Assembly: GCF_021390395.1 (NCBI RefSeq)
Contig: NZ_JAJUWT010000009.1
Span: 124,001 to 188,000, forward strand
Source of the DNA: Saccharothrix sp. S26
GTDB lineage: Bacteria; Actinomycetota; Actinomycetes; Mycobacteriales; Pseudonocardiaceae
DNA length: 64,000 nucleotides
Direction: 5' to 3'
How positions within the stretch are numbered: position 1 is the stretch's first letter; the number at the start of each line of letters is the position of its first letter. Both the position numbers and the translations under genes were made by a program. Of the stretch, positions 7,893-16,137 are shown piece by piece. The notes beneath the pieces are model-generated. The model was not told the origin of the DNA and did no database searches. It saw only the letters and a program-made list of their open reading frames with translations.

Positions 7893-8111
7893 CGTCCGGA
7901 CCGGCCACGGTCGGGACCGTGCGCCGTCGTCACCTGGCGTCCGGGCCGGTCGCGGTGAGGACCTGCGCCGTCGTCACCCGGTGCACGGACGGGTGCCGGC
8001 GAGGGTCTCCGGCGTCGTCACCCGGTGCACGGGCCGGTCCCGGCGACGATCTCCGGCGTCGTCACCCGACGTCCGGGCGGGTCCGGGTCAGGACCGTGCG
8101 GCGTTGTCGCC
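7890..8111. repeat. Five imperfect 44-bp tandem repeats
   Basis: Units run 7890-7934 (45 bp), 7935-7978, 7979-8022, 8023-8066 (44 bp each) and 8067-8111 (degenerate). Units 1-4 end in CGTCGTCACC; units 3 and 4 are the most alike, and units 1, 2 and 5 share a GTCCGG-type start. The period is not a multiple of three, so this is not a protein repeat. The array fills the gap between the convergent PPOX and ArsR genes, and its last unit overlaps the 3' end of the ArsR gene. There are no unique spacers, so it is not a CRISPR array. It resembles a minisatellite (VNTR). Confidence 0.8.
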
Positions 8112-8498
8112 GTCGTCCCTCAGCACCAGGGCGAGCAGGCCGGGGAACGCGGCCTCGACCTCCTCGCGGCGGAGTCGGTTCAGCCGCTGCTGGCCCTGGT
8201 CCCGCTGTTCGAGCAGCCCGGCCATGCGCAGCACGGCGAAGTGGTGGCTCAACCCCGACTTGCCGACCGGCAGGTCGAACACGCCGCAGGGGATCTCCTC
8301 CGGCTCCTTGGCCGCGAGCTGGCGCAGCAGCGACAGCCGGATCGGGTCGGCCACGGCCTGCAGGACCTTCTGCACCGGCACGTCCGCCGGATCGCAGTGC
8401 TCGATCGTCGCAGGTCGTCGCTCTTTGCGACGGGTCGTTTGCGGATTGTTCGACCCAGATCGTACACTTGCCGCTGTTGTTCGATCCACATCAAACAT
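8088..8498 (-). CDS. ArsR-family transcriptional regulator
   Basis: A 136-residue winged-helix regulator. The ArsR core runs from about residue 43 (VQKVLQAVADPIRLSLLRQL) through the recognition region KSGLSHHFAVLRMAGLL to a wing with QQRLNRLRREE. No metal-binding CxC motif sits in the recognition helix; only one Cys (GVF-preceding IPCG) is present there. It is divergent from the MFS exporter at 8547, so it probably represses that gene and itself. The start is uncertain: from ATG 8498 the first 40 residues are non-conserved and cover two direct repeats that look like operators, so a later GTG start or a long leader is possible. Confidence 0.85.
   Translation of the reverse strand: MFDVDRTTAASVRSGSNNPQTTRRKERRPATIEHCDPADVPVQKVLQAVADPIRLSLLRQLAAKEPEEIPCGVFDLPVGKSGLSHHFAVLRMAGLLEQRDQGQQRLNRLRREEVEAAFPGLLALVLRDDGDNAARS
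8446..8498. promoter_or_regulatory. Paired direct-repeat operators between ArsR and MFS genes
   Basis: Two 22-bp direct repeats, at 8446-8467 and 8477-8498, begin TTGTTCGACCCAGATC and TTGTTCGATCCACATC and match at about 17 of 22 positions. They are offset by 31 bp, close to three helical turns. They sit between the ArsR gene and the MFS start at 8547. A pair of binding sites for the ArsR regulator is the natural reading (inference). Confidence 0.5.
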
Positions 8499-8546
8499 AG
8501 TAGCCGCTCGGCGGAGCGCCTGCGCTCGTCCGACAGGAGAAGACCC

Positions 8547-10145
8547 ATGCCAGACTTAGCGTCCACCCCCGGCGGGGCGGTCGCCCCCAAGCGCGGCCTG
8601 ACGCTGACGGCCGTGTGCCTGACGGTGGTGCTGTTCCCCCTGGCCATCGCGGGATCCGCGGTGGCCGTCCCGGCCATCAGCGCGGACCTGGGCAACTCGC
8701 TGGCCGCGGGCCAGTGGGTGATCAACGGCTACAACCTGACCTACGCGGGCTTCATGCTGGCCACCGGCTCGGTCGCCGACATCATCGGCCGCCGCCGGAT
8801 GTTCCGCATCGGCGTCGCCCTGTTCGGCCTGGGGTCGTTGCTGTCGGCCATCGCGCCGGGGATCGCCCTGCTGGACATCGCCCGCGCCATCGCGGGCGTC
8901 GGCGCCGCCGCCGCGACCACCAGCGGTTCGGCCATCCTGGCCGACACCTTCGACGGCCCGGCCAGGGCGCGCGCGTTCGGCCTGTTCGGCACCGCGGTGG
9001 GCCTCGGCCTGGCGTTCGGCCCCACCCTGTCCGGCGTGCTGACGTCGAACCTGGGCTGGCGCGCCGTGTTCGCCCTGCCCGCGATCGTCACCGCCGTGGT
9101 GCTGTTCACCACGACGGGCATGACCGAGTCGCGCAACCCCCACGCGCGCAAGGTCGACGTGCCGGGCATGGCCACCTTCACCCTTGCGCTGCTGCTGCTG
9201 GTCCTGGCCCTGATCCAGGGTCCGCAGTCGGGCTGGGGCTCCGGCCTCGTCATCGGCAGCCTGGTCGCGTCCGCGGTGATGCTCGTGGCGTTCACGATCG
9301 TGGAGAAGCGCTCGTCCGAGCCGATGTTCGACCTGAGCCTGCTGCGTCAGCCGCGCTTCGTCGGCGTCTCGCTGGCCACCATCCCGGTCGTCTTCGGCTT
9401 CACCCCGCTCGCGGTCTACCTGCCGTCGTACTTCATGGCCGTCAACGGTGTGTCCGCCCAGCAGGCGGGGCTGCTGCTGATCATGCTCACCGGGCTGACC
9501 CTGATCTTCCCGTCGATCGCCGGGTACGCCACCCGCTGGCTCTCGGCGCAGGCGCAGATCGTCGCCACCGTCGCCATGGTGGCGGTGGGCATGTTCTGGC
9601 TGGTCGTCATCGAGCCGAAGCAGAACTACCTGGTGATCCTGCCGCCACTGGCCCTGATCGGCATCGCGGTCGGCATCTCGTTCGGCCTGCTCGACGGCCT
9701 GGCGGTCAGCAGCGTGCCGTCCTCGCGGGCAGGCATGGCCGCGGGCATGTTCAACACCGTGCGCCTGGCCGGCGAGACCGTCGCGATCGGTGTCGCGGGC
9801 GCGGTGCTGATCAGCATCACGCAGGCCGCGGTCGCCGACTCCATCACCGGGTTCTCCTCCGCCTACCGCGACGACCCGGCCGCGCTGGCCAACCTGCTCA
9901 ACCAGGGCGAGCTGGCCAAGGCGACCGACACCGTGACCCCGGCGTCCGACCAGGCCGCGTTCGCCGCCGCCGCCTCGGAGGCGTTCACCACCGGCATCCA
10001 CGGGATGGTCATCGTGCTGGGCGCGCTCTGCGCGGTCACCTTCGTGGTCGTCGGCCTGCTCCTGCGCGCCCGGACGCCGGTCGAGGACACCACCGGCGAG
10101 ACCGAGGCCACCCTGGCCGACCGCACGTCCGGCAGCAACGCGTAA
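8547..10145 (+). CDS. MFS multidrug exporter, DHA2 (14-TM) family
   Basis: A 532-residue drug:H+ antiporter-type protein with about 14 predicted membrane helices. The loop 2-3 signature GSVADIIGRRRMFRIG is clear, and an antiporter-like motif C region follows (GLAFGPTLSGVL). A long extracytoplasmic loop near residues 430-490 (FSSAYRDDPAALANLLNQG) is typical of DHA2 members. The start is ATG 8547 with AGGAGA upstream. It is under likely ArsR control. The substrate is unknown; export of the product of the nearby AfsA operon or self-resistance is possible but not shown. A strong hairpin follows the stop. Confidence 0.93.
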   Translation: MPDLASTPGGAVAPKRGLTLTAVCLTVVLFPLAIAGSAVAVPAISADLGNSLAAGQWVINGYNLTYAGFMLATGSVADIIGRRRMFRIGVALFGLGSLLSAIAPGIALLDIARAIAGVGAAAATTSGSAILADTFDGPARARAFGLFGTAVGLGLAFGPTLSGVLTSNLGWRAVFALPAIVTAVVLFTTTGMTESRNPHARKVDVPGMATFTLALLLLVLALIQGPQSGWGSGLVIGSLVASAVMLVAFTIVEKRSSEPMFDLSLLRQPRFVGVSLATIPVVFGFTPLAVYLPSYFMAVNGVSAQQAGLLLIMLTGLTLIFPSIAGYATRWLSAQAQIVATVAMVAVGMFWLVVIEPKQNYLVILPPLALIGIAVGISFGLLDGLAVSSVPSSRAGMAAGMFNTVRLAGETVAIGVAGAVLISITQAAVADSITGFSSAYRDDPAALANLLNQGELAKATDTVTPASDQAAFAAAASEAFTTGIHGMVIVLGALCAVTFVVVGLLLRARTPVEDTTGETEATLADRTSGSNA

Positions 10146-10170
10146 GTCGCGGCGAACGCCGGAGACGCAC

Positions 10171-10218
10171 GAAGGGTGTTCAAGACCCGTTCGCGAGGAC
10201 GGGTCTTGAACACCCTTC
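10171..10218. terminator. Perfect 20-bp stem terminator
   Basis: The arms 10171-10190 and 10199-10218 are perfectly complementary over 20 bp (GAAGGGTGTTCAAGACCCGT) with an 8-nt loop (TCGCGAGG). It lies 26 nt past the MFS stop. There is no U-tract. By position it ends MFS transcription and insulates the SARP gene. Confidence 0.85.
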
Positions 10219-10494
10219 CGCGCATCCGGGGTCGCGATCGACCACCTCCCGGGCAGGACCTGCCCTGTGATACCGCTCACGGCTCGGCGATTTCCCCAGG
10301 ACTGTCGGTTGGTGAAGGGGAAACGCAAGCGCGCAGACATGACGTCGTGCCAGATTCGGGACATCGGTCGTGAGGACGGGGCCGAAGGTGCCGGACGTCG
10401 ACGTCGGGCCACTCCCCGCTCACCACGCGGACGCCGCCGGAGTCGCCGCGTCACGGAGCCCTCCGAGTGCTTCCCACAGAGAGGTGATCACATC
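10219..10494 (+). other. Leader/promoter region of the SARP gene
   Basis: No gene is seen here. A 7-bp inverted repeat TTTCCCC (10291-10297) / GGGGAAA (10317-10323) with a 19-bp centre is the only clear structure. A GAGAGGTGAT ribosome-site region precedes ATG 10495. An in-frame extension upstream is rich in Arg and Pro and looks non-coding. Confidence 0.4.
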
Positions 10495-11409
10495 ATGCTG
10501 CTAGCTGTCCGGGACACCGCGGCAGAGGTCGCGGGGTCCACCCGCGGCGGGACGGCGCCCCGCCTGCGCTTGGCCGTGCTCGGACCGCTTGACCTGCGTG
10601 TCGACGGTTTCTCCGTGCGGCCGACGCCGCCGAAGATCCAGCAGGTCCTCGCCCTGCTCGCCGTGCACGCCGACCAGGTCGTGCCGGTGTCGTCGATCTT
10701 CCGCGAGCTGTGGGACGACGAACCGCCGCGGACCGCGTTGCGCACCACCCAGACCTACATCGGCCAGCTGCGCCGCTGCCTCGCGGACGCGCTGGGCTTG
10801 GACATGGACACGATCACCTCCGAGTACCTGGTGACGGAAGGCAGGGGTTACGCGCTGCGAACCGGGGCGGCCCAACTCGACCTGCACGAGTTCGAACGGC
10901 TCGCGCGTCAGGGGCGGGAGGCGCTGGCGCTGGGCGACCCGGTCCGCGCCGACGCGCTGCTCACCGCGGCCGCGCGGCTGTGGAGCGGGATGCCGCTGGG
11001 CAACGTCGCCACCGGCCCCATCCTGCGCGTGCAGGTCGAGCTCCTGCGCGAGCTGCGCCTTGGCGTGCTCGAAGACCAGGTCCAGGCGAAGATCGCGTTG
11101 CGCCGCGAGCAGGAGGTGCTCGGCGAACTCACCGAACTGGCCGCCGAGTACCCGCTCAACGAGAACCTGCAGGGTCAGCTGATCACCGTGCTGCACCACT
11201 GCGGCCGGCGGGCGGCCGCGCTGGAGGTCTACAGCAGGCTGCGCACCCGGCTCGTGGAGGACCTGGGTCTGGAGCCGTCACAGGCCCTGCGGCACTTGCA
11301 GCAGGCCACCCTGTCCGGTGAGCCGCCGGCCCGCGACGGGCGCGGCCCGGCGGCCTGGGGCCGCGCCAGGGTCGACACCCTCCCCACGCCGCGCACCGGC
11401 CGGCGCTGA
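10495..11409 (+). CDS. SARP-family pathway regulator (AfsR/RedD/DnrI type)
   Basis: A 304-residue SARP. The OmpR-type winged helix covers about 25-115 (LRLAVLGPLDLRVDGFSV, PPKIQQVLALLAVHADQVV) and the bacterial transcriptional activator domain about 125-270 (LDLHEFERLARQGREAL to LRTRLVEDLGLEPSQALRHL). Short SARPs like this usually activate a nearby antibiotic or signalling cluster by binding direct repeats overlapping -35 boxes. The LLM flavoenzyme follows 63 nt later on the same strand and is probably co-transcribed. The AfsA operon 4 kb away and these genes are candidate targets. Confidence 0.93.
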   Translation: MLLAVRDTAAEVAGSTRGGTAPRLRLAVLGPLDLRVDGFSVRPTPPKIQQVLALLAVHADQVVPVSSIFRELWDDEPPRTALRTTQTYIGQLRRCLADALGLDMDTITSEYLVTEGRGYALRTGAAQLDLHEFERLARQGREALALGDPVRADALLTAAARLWSGMPLGNVATGPILRVQVELLRELRLGVLEDQVQAKIALRREQEVLGELTELAAEYPLNENLQGQLITVLHHCGRRAAALEVYSRLRTRLVEDLGLEPSQALRHLQQATLSGEPPARDGRGPAAWGRARVDTLPTPRTGRR

Positions 11410-11472
11410 CGGCCTCGACCACCCCGGCCACCTGACGAGCGGTAACCCGAACCCAGACGACGAAGGACTGCG

Positions 11473-12390
11473 ATGGAACTCCGGATCCACACCGAACCCT
11501 CCCAGGGCGCCTCGTACGCCACGCTGCTGCGCTTCGCGCAGGCGGCCGAGCAGCTGGGCTTCGACGCCTTCTTCCGCTCCGACCACTACCTCAAGCTCGG
11601 TGACGTCGACGGCAAACCAGGCCCGTCGGACGCCTGGGTGACCCTGGCCGGCATCGCCCGCGAGACGGAGTCGATCAAGCTCGGCACGCTGGTCACGCCG
11701 GTCACCTTCCGCTGGCCGGGGCAGCTGGCCATCCAGGTCGGCCAGGTCGACCACATGGCGGGGGGAAGGGTGGAGGTCGGCATCGGCACCGGCTGGTTCG
11801 CCGACGAGCACCACGCCTACGGCATCCCGTTCCCGGAGAAGCGCTTCGGCTTGCTGGAAGAGCAGCTGGAAATCGTCACCGGCCTGTGGAACACCCCCGA
11901 AGGGGGCACCTACGACTTCACCGGCGAGCACTACTCGCTCACCGGCGCGGTCGCCCCGCTGAAGGCGGGGCCGGACACCCGGCCGAAGATCATCATCGGG
12001 GGCACCGGCGGGAAGAAGACCCCCGCGCTGGCCGCCCGTTACGCCGACGAGTTCAACACCGCGTTCGTCACCCCCGAAGTGGCCGCCGGCCTGTACGAGA
12101 CGGTCCGCGACCGGTCCGAGGAGGCCGGCCGCCCGCGCGACGCCCTGGTCCTGTCCATCATCCAGACCCTGTGCTGCGGCAAGGACGACGCCCAGGTCCG
12201 AGCCCGTGACGACGCCTTCACCGAACATCTGGACCCCAACGCCTGGCGCGGCACGCCCAGCGAGCTGGTCGACAAGCTGGGTCGCTTCGCCGAGGCCGGG
12301 GCCACCCGCGCCTACCTGCGCGTGCTCGACCTCAACGACATCGACCACCTCGAGCTGGTGGCTTCCGAAGTCCTGCCACAGGTCCGCTGA
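11473..12390 (+). CDS. LLM-class F420-dependent oxidoreductase
   Basis: A 305-residue luciferase-like (LLM) TIM-barrel protein. Typical segments are LRFAQAAEQLGFDAFFRSDH, LGTLVTPVTFRWPGQLA, VGIGTGWFADEHHAYG and the C-terminal EAGATRAYLRVLDL. Family members of this type in actinomycetes generally use coenzyme F420; some use FMN. The start is ATG 11473 with a GACGAAGGA region upstream. It is downstream of, and likely in one transcript with, the SARP gene, so it may be a tailoring redox enzyme under direct SARP control. The substrate is unknown. Confidence 0.9.
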   Translation: MELRIHTEPSQGASYATLLRFAQAAEQLGFDAFFRSDHYLKLGDVDGKPGPSDAWVTLAGIARETESIKLGTLVTPVTFRWPGQLAIQVGQVDHMAGGRVEVGIGTGWFADEHHAYGIPFPEKRFGLLEEQLEIVTGLWNTPEGGTYDFTGEHYSLTGAVAPLKAGPDTRPKIIIGGTGGKKTPALAARYADEFNTAFVTPEVAAGLYETVRDRSEEAGRPRDALVLSIIQTLCCGKDDAQVRARDDAFTEHLDPNAWRGTPSELVDKLGRFAEAGATRAYLRVLDLNDIDHLELVASEVLPQVR

Positions 12391-12435
12391 GCACGGGTGG
12401 CCACCACGGCGCGACCGACTGGGTGAACGCGTGAC

Positions 12436-12472
12436 CTCGAGGGCCTGGGCCGATCGCGCTCAGGCCCTCGAG
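12436..12472. terminator. Bidirectional hairpin between convergent genes
   Basis: A perfect 12-bp stem (CTCGAGGGCCTG, 12436-12447, with 12461-12472) and a 13-nt loop lie in the 124-bp gap between the LLM gene (+) and the AfsR-like gene (-). It can serve both convergent transcripts. Confidence 0.8.
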
Positions 12473-12514
12473 CGCGGTCCGGGTACGGGTGGTGTCGCAC
12501 CCACCGGCGCGGGC

Positions 12515-15500
12515 TCAGCTCTCGAATCCACAGGCCGCCTGGTTCATCACCGTCGTGCCCACCGGCGCCAGCAACCGGTCCGCCCGCGCCCAGCCGTCCT
12601 CCGAGGCGTCGGGCAGCGACTCCGCCACGGCGGGCGCCCAGCGGTGCCCGCCCCGGCGGTAGGTCGCGGCGGCGTCCTGGCACAGGCGCGCAGCCTCGCC
12701 GGTGCGCCCTTCCGCGCGCAGCGTCGCCGCGAGCATCACCAGCACGTGCCCGTGCATGACGGTCAACCCGTCGCGGCGGACCAGGGCGAGCGCTGCGCAC
12801 AGGTGGTCCATCGAGGCGTCGAGGCGGCCCAGCACCCGGGTCGAGATGGCCAGGCCGAGCCGGGCCTCCAACTCGATCTGCGCGTGCTTGGCGGCGATCG
12901 CCACCTCCAGCGCCTTTTCGTGCTCCTCGATCGAGCGCTCCACCTGCCCCAGCGCGCGGCTCGCCGCGCCCGAGACGTTCCACGCGTCCGCGCGGATGGC
13001 ACGGTCGCCCAGGTCGGCGGCCAGCGCACGGCCTTCCCGCGCCTCGACGCCGGCGGGCTCCGGGTCGCCCACCAGCAGGCTCGCCGTGGCCAACCGGCAG
13101 TGCGCGGCGGCCCGGTCGAACCGACTGCCCGACTCCAGGCTGGCCGCCAGCGACGCGCGCAGCTCGGCCAGACCCTCCTCCTCCCGGCCCAGGCCGATCT
13201 GCGCGAGCCCGACTCGGCCCAGGTTCTCCGAGCGGGTGAACTCCACGCCGAACCGCTCGTCGATCTCGATCGCGGCGCGGAAGTGCGCCAGCGCTTCGGC
13301 GTAGGCCCCGAGCGCGTGCTCGACCGTGCCCAGGTGGCGGTGCGCGCGGGCCTGGGGCAGCGGCAGGTCCAGCTCGCGGTCGAGCGCGATGCCGCGGGCC
13401 AGCGTCTGCCTGGCTTCGGTGAGCCTGCCCTTCGCCAGCAGCACGATGCCCAGGCCGTTGCGGGTCTCGGCGGCGAACTCGGGCAGCGAGCTCCGTTCGG
13501 CGATCGCCTCGGCGCTGGTCAGGTGCTCCAGGGAGGTCGGGTACTCGGCGATCCGGTAGTGCGCCAGGCCGAGGCTGTAGTGCATGGCCCACTGTGCCCG
13601 GTGGTCGCCCGCGGCGATCGCGGCGCGCAGTCCGGCGTTGGCGGCGGCCTGCCACTCCTCGCTGTGCCAGCCCGACCAGAAGTAGCCGCGCAGCACGTCG
13701 GTGAGCAGCCAGCTCACCGGTCCGTGGTTCTCCTCGGCTGCGGTGATGGCCGCGACCAGGTTGGGCCGCTCGGAGTGCAGCCAGTCCAGCGCTTCGGCGT
13801 CGGTGCCGAAATCGAGGGTGAGCTCGGGCGGGCTGCCCGCCTCCTCGATCCGGATCATGCCGGGGTAACGGGGCACCACCGCGGAGGCGGCGGTGTGCAG
13901 GTACCACTCCAGCAGGGCCGACAGCGACTCCTGGCTCTCGTCCTTGCTGTCGTCGGCGCGGCCCCGCTCCACCGCGTAGAGCCGCAGCAGCTCGTGGAAG
14001 CGGTAGCGGCCCTGCTCGTAGGGCTCGATGAGGTTCGCTACGGCCAGCTCGTCGAGCAGCCGGGTCGCGGTCGCCACGTCCAGCCCGGCCACGACCGCGG
14101 CGGCGGTGGGCGTGAAGCTCGGGCCGGGCACGAGGCCCAGCCGCCGGAACAGCCGCCGCGCCGGTTCCGACAACAGCTGGTAGGACAGGTCGAAAGCGGC
14201 CTGCACGGCGGCCCGACTCGTGTTGCCGACGGTCAGCTTGGCGATCCGGTTGCCGTCGCGCAGGTCGGCGACGTAGCTGCGCAGGGTCTGGGTGGGGCGC
14301 ACCGCCAGGCTGGCCGCGGCCACCCTCAGCGCCAGCGGCAGGCACGCGCACAGCTCGACCAGTTCGTCGGCTTCGTCCGGCTCGGCGACGACCCGTTCGT
14401 CGCCGATGTTGTGCTCGAGCAGCCGGCGGCCTTCGACGACCGACAGGATCCCGGTGACCACGATGCGCGCGCCGTGCAGGACCAGCAGGTCCGACAGGGT
14501 GGAGCGGCTGGTCACCACCACCGCGCAGCCCGGTGTGCCGGGCAGCAGCGGCGCGACCTGGTCCGCGTCCTGAGCGTCGTCGAACAACAGCAGCACGCGG
14601 CGGTCGGCCACCCGTGCGCGGAACATCGCCGCGCGCGCGTCCAGCCCCTGGGGGATGGCCGCGCTGGAGGTCCCGGAGCTGCGCAGGAGCTCGGCGAGCA
14701 CGTCGGCGGGATCGCGGGGTGAGCCGCTGGTGGCTCCCAAGCGGACGAACCACTGACCGTCCGGGTAGAACAGGCGCACGTCGTGCGCGGCGCGCACGGC
14801 CAAGGCGGTCTTGCCGACGCCGGGGGAACCGGTGACGTTGACTATGGGCAACGCCCGCGGCGGCGTCTCCGTGAGCAGCTTCTCGAGTCGCCGCAGTTCG
14901 TCGGACCGGCCGACGAAGTCGTGCACGTCCGGCGGCAGCGCGCACAGCACCGGCCAGTGGTTGACCTCGGCCTCGGCGCGAGGGGCGAGCGCCGTCGTCG
15001 CGGACGCGGGCGGCTCGACGGCCTCGACCACGGCACGGGCGGGTTCGGAGGTCAGCGTGCCGGACAGGATCTGCCCGTACAGCTCGCGCAGGGCCTCGTC
15101 CGGGGCTACGCCCACCTCCTTCTCGAGCTTCTCGGCCAGCTGACGGTAGGTCTCCAGCGCTTCCGCCTTGCGCCCGGACAGGCACAAGGCGCGCATTAAG
15201 TGACCCCACAGCGGTTCACGCAGCGGGTGCGCCCGAACCGCGGCGCGCAGTTCACCGATGACCTCCTCGTGCCTGCCCAGCACCAGGTCCAGCTCGAACC
15301 GCCGCTCCAGCAGCGTCAGCCGCTGCTCGGTGAGCAGTTGGGCGTGGTCGCGCAGGCTGTCCCCCGGGATGTCCGCCAGCGCCGGACCGCGCCACAGCGC
15401 CAACGCCTCGGTGATCGTGTCGCGGACCGCGGTGGGCGATTCCCGCTGCCACTGCTGCTGCACCTTGTGCACCAGCTCGCCGAACCGCAGCAGGTCGACG

Positions 15501-15799
15501 TCGGCGGTGTTCACCCGGAGGGCATAGCCCATGGGGAGGGTCTCGATGAGCCGGCCCGCGGCGGGCGCGGTGGCGGTCAGGGTGCCGCGCAGCCGGGCCA
15601 TGTGCACCTGCAAGGCGCTGCGGCTGCTCCCCACCGCCTCGTCCGGCCACAGGGAGTCGATGAGCTCGTCGGTGCCGACGACGCGGCCCGCGCGCAGCGC
15701 CAGGGCGGTGAGCAGCACCCGCTGCTTGCCGGCCCGCACCGCCACCTTGTTCCCCCCGTAGTGCACGGTCAAGGGACCGAGCAGACCGATCCGCAGCAT
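12515..15799 (-). CDS. AfsR-like SARP-NB-ARC-TPR regulator
   Basis: A 1094-residue large SARP. It has an OmpR-type DNA-binding domain (1-95), an activator domain (about 95-245), an NB-ARC STAND ATPase (P-loop NVTGSPGVGKTALAV, Walker B RRVLLLFDDAQ) and about 450 C-terminal residues of TPR-like helices. Such regulators couple ATP and signal binding to activation of secondary metabolism. The start chosen is ATG 15799 (MLRIGLLGPL), preceded by GGGGGAAC; an in-frame ATG at 15811 is an alternative that would add MGEQ. It is convergent with the SARP/LLM pair. A -35/-10-like pair is seen about 120-150 nt upstream. Confidence 0.93.
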   Translation of the reverse strand: MLRIGLLGPLTVHYGGNKVAVRAGKQRVLLTALALRAGRVVGTDELIDSLWPDEAVGSSRSALQVHMARLRGTLTATAPAAGRLIETLPMGYALRVNTADVDLLRFGELVHKVQQQWQRESPTAVRDTITEALALWRGPALADIPGDSLRDHAQLLTEQRLTLLERRFELDLVLGRHEEVIGELRAAVRAHPLREPLWGHLMRALCLSGRKAEALETYRQLAEKLEKEVGVAPDEALRELYGQILSGTLTSEPARAVVEAVEPPASATTALAPRAEAEVNHWPVLCALPPDVHDFVGRSDELRRLEKLLTETPPRALPIVNVTGSPGVGKTALAVRAAHDVRLFYPDGQWFVRLGATSGSPRDPADVLAELLRSSGTSSAAIPQGLDARAAMFRARVADRRVLLLFDDAQDADQVAPLLPGTPGCAVVVTSRSTLSDLLVLHGARIVVTGILSVVEGRRLLEHNIGDERVVAEPDEADELVELCACLPLALRVAAASLAVRPTQTLRSYVADLRDGNRIAKLTVGNTSRAAVQAAFDLSYQLLSEPARRLFRRLGLVPGPSFTPTAAAVVAGLDVATATRLLDELAVANLIEPYEQGRYRFHELLRLYAVERGRADDSKDESQESLSALLEWYLHTAASAVVPRYPGMIRIEEAGSPPELTLDFGTDAEALDWLHSERPNLVAAITAAEENHGPVSWLLTDVLRGYFWSGWHSEEWQAAANAGLRAAIAAGDHRAQWAMHYSLGLAHYRIAEYPTSLEHLTSAEAIAERSSLPEFAAETRNGLGIVLLAKGRLTEARQTLARGIALDRELDLPLPQARAHRHLGTVEHALGAYAEALAHFRAAIEIDERFGVEFTRSENLGRVGLAQIGLGREEEGLAELRASLAASLESGSRFDRAAAHCRLATASLLVGDPEPAGVEAREGRALAADLGDRAIRADAWNVSGAASRALGQVERSIEEHEKALEVAIAAKHAQIELEARLGLAISTRVLGRLDASMDHLCAALALVRRDGLTVMHGHVLVMLAATLRAEGRTGEAARLCQDAAATYRRGGHRWAPAVAESLPDASEDGWARADRLLAPVGTTVMNQAACGFES

Positions 15800-15922
15800 C
15801 TGTTCCCCCATTCACCCGTGCTCCGTGCGGCGTTGCCGCAACCCACAGCACGATTCGCTGGCCCCAGTCCCGGCGAAAGCCGCCCGCGCCCCATCCCACC
15901 GAACGGCCACACCCGGCGGTTC

Positions 15923-15949
15923 AGTATATAGGTCGGAGATCTGTCGCAA
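15923..15949 (-). promoter_or_regulatory. Possible promoter of the AfsR-like gene
   Basis: On the minus strand TTGCGA (15949-15944) and TATACT (15928-15923) are separated by 15 bp (16 bp if the -35 is read as TTTGCG). This sits in the A/T-richer stretch about 125 nt upstream of ATG 15799. The hexamers are good but the spacing is short. Confidence 0.35.
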
Positions 15950-16117
15950 ACTCATTTTCCCGTTCCGGAATATGATGGAAACAAGGGTCGACCGCCATAT
16001 CCGAAGCGTGATACGGCATGCAGAATGTCCGTTCTGTCCGAATTCCGACCGAGATGTCTACCGCCATCCGGGTGTGATCCACAACATTGGGAAGCCGCGT
16101 TCGTGACCGATTGTCCG

Positions 16118-16137
16118 ACATGCACAACAGTGCATGT
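16118..16137. repeat. 20-bp palindrome ACATGCAC-aaca-GTGCATGT
   Basis: Perfect 8-bp arms with a 4-nt centre inside the A/T-richer gene-free stretch. It could be an operator or a small hairpin. Neither side shows a gene start within 300 bp. Confidence 0.4.

Noticed and set aside
7890..8111. CRISPR array
   Set aside because: The repeats are directly tandem with no unique spacers, are imperfect, and no cas genes are present.
12206..14722. Long plus-strand open frame opposite the AfsR-like gene
   Set aside because: Shadow frame; the minus-strand reading has SARP, NB-ARC and TPR features throughout.
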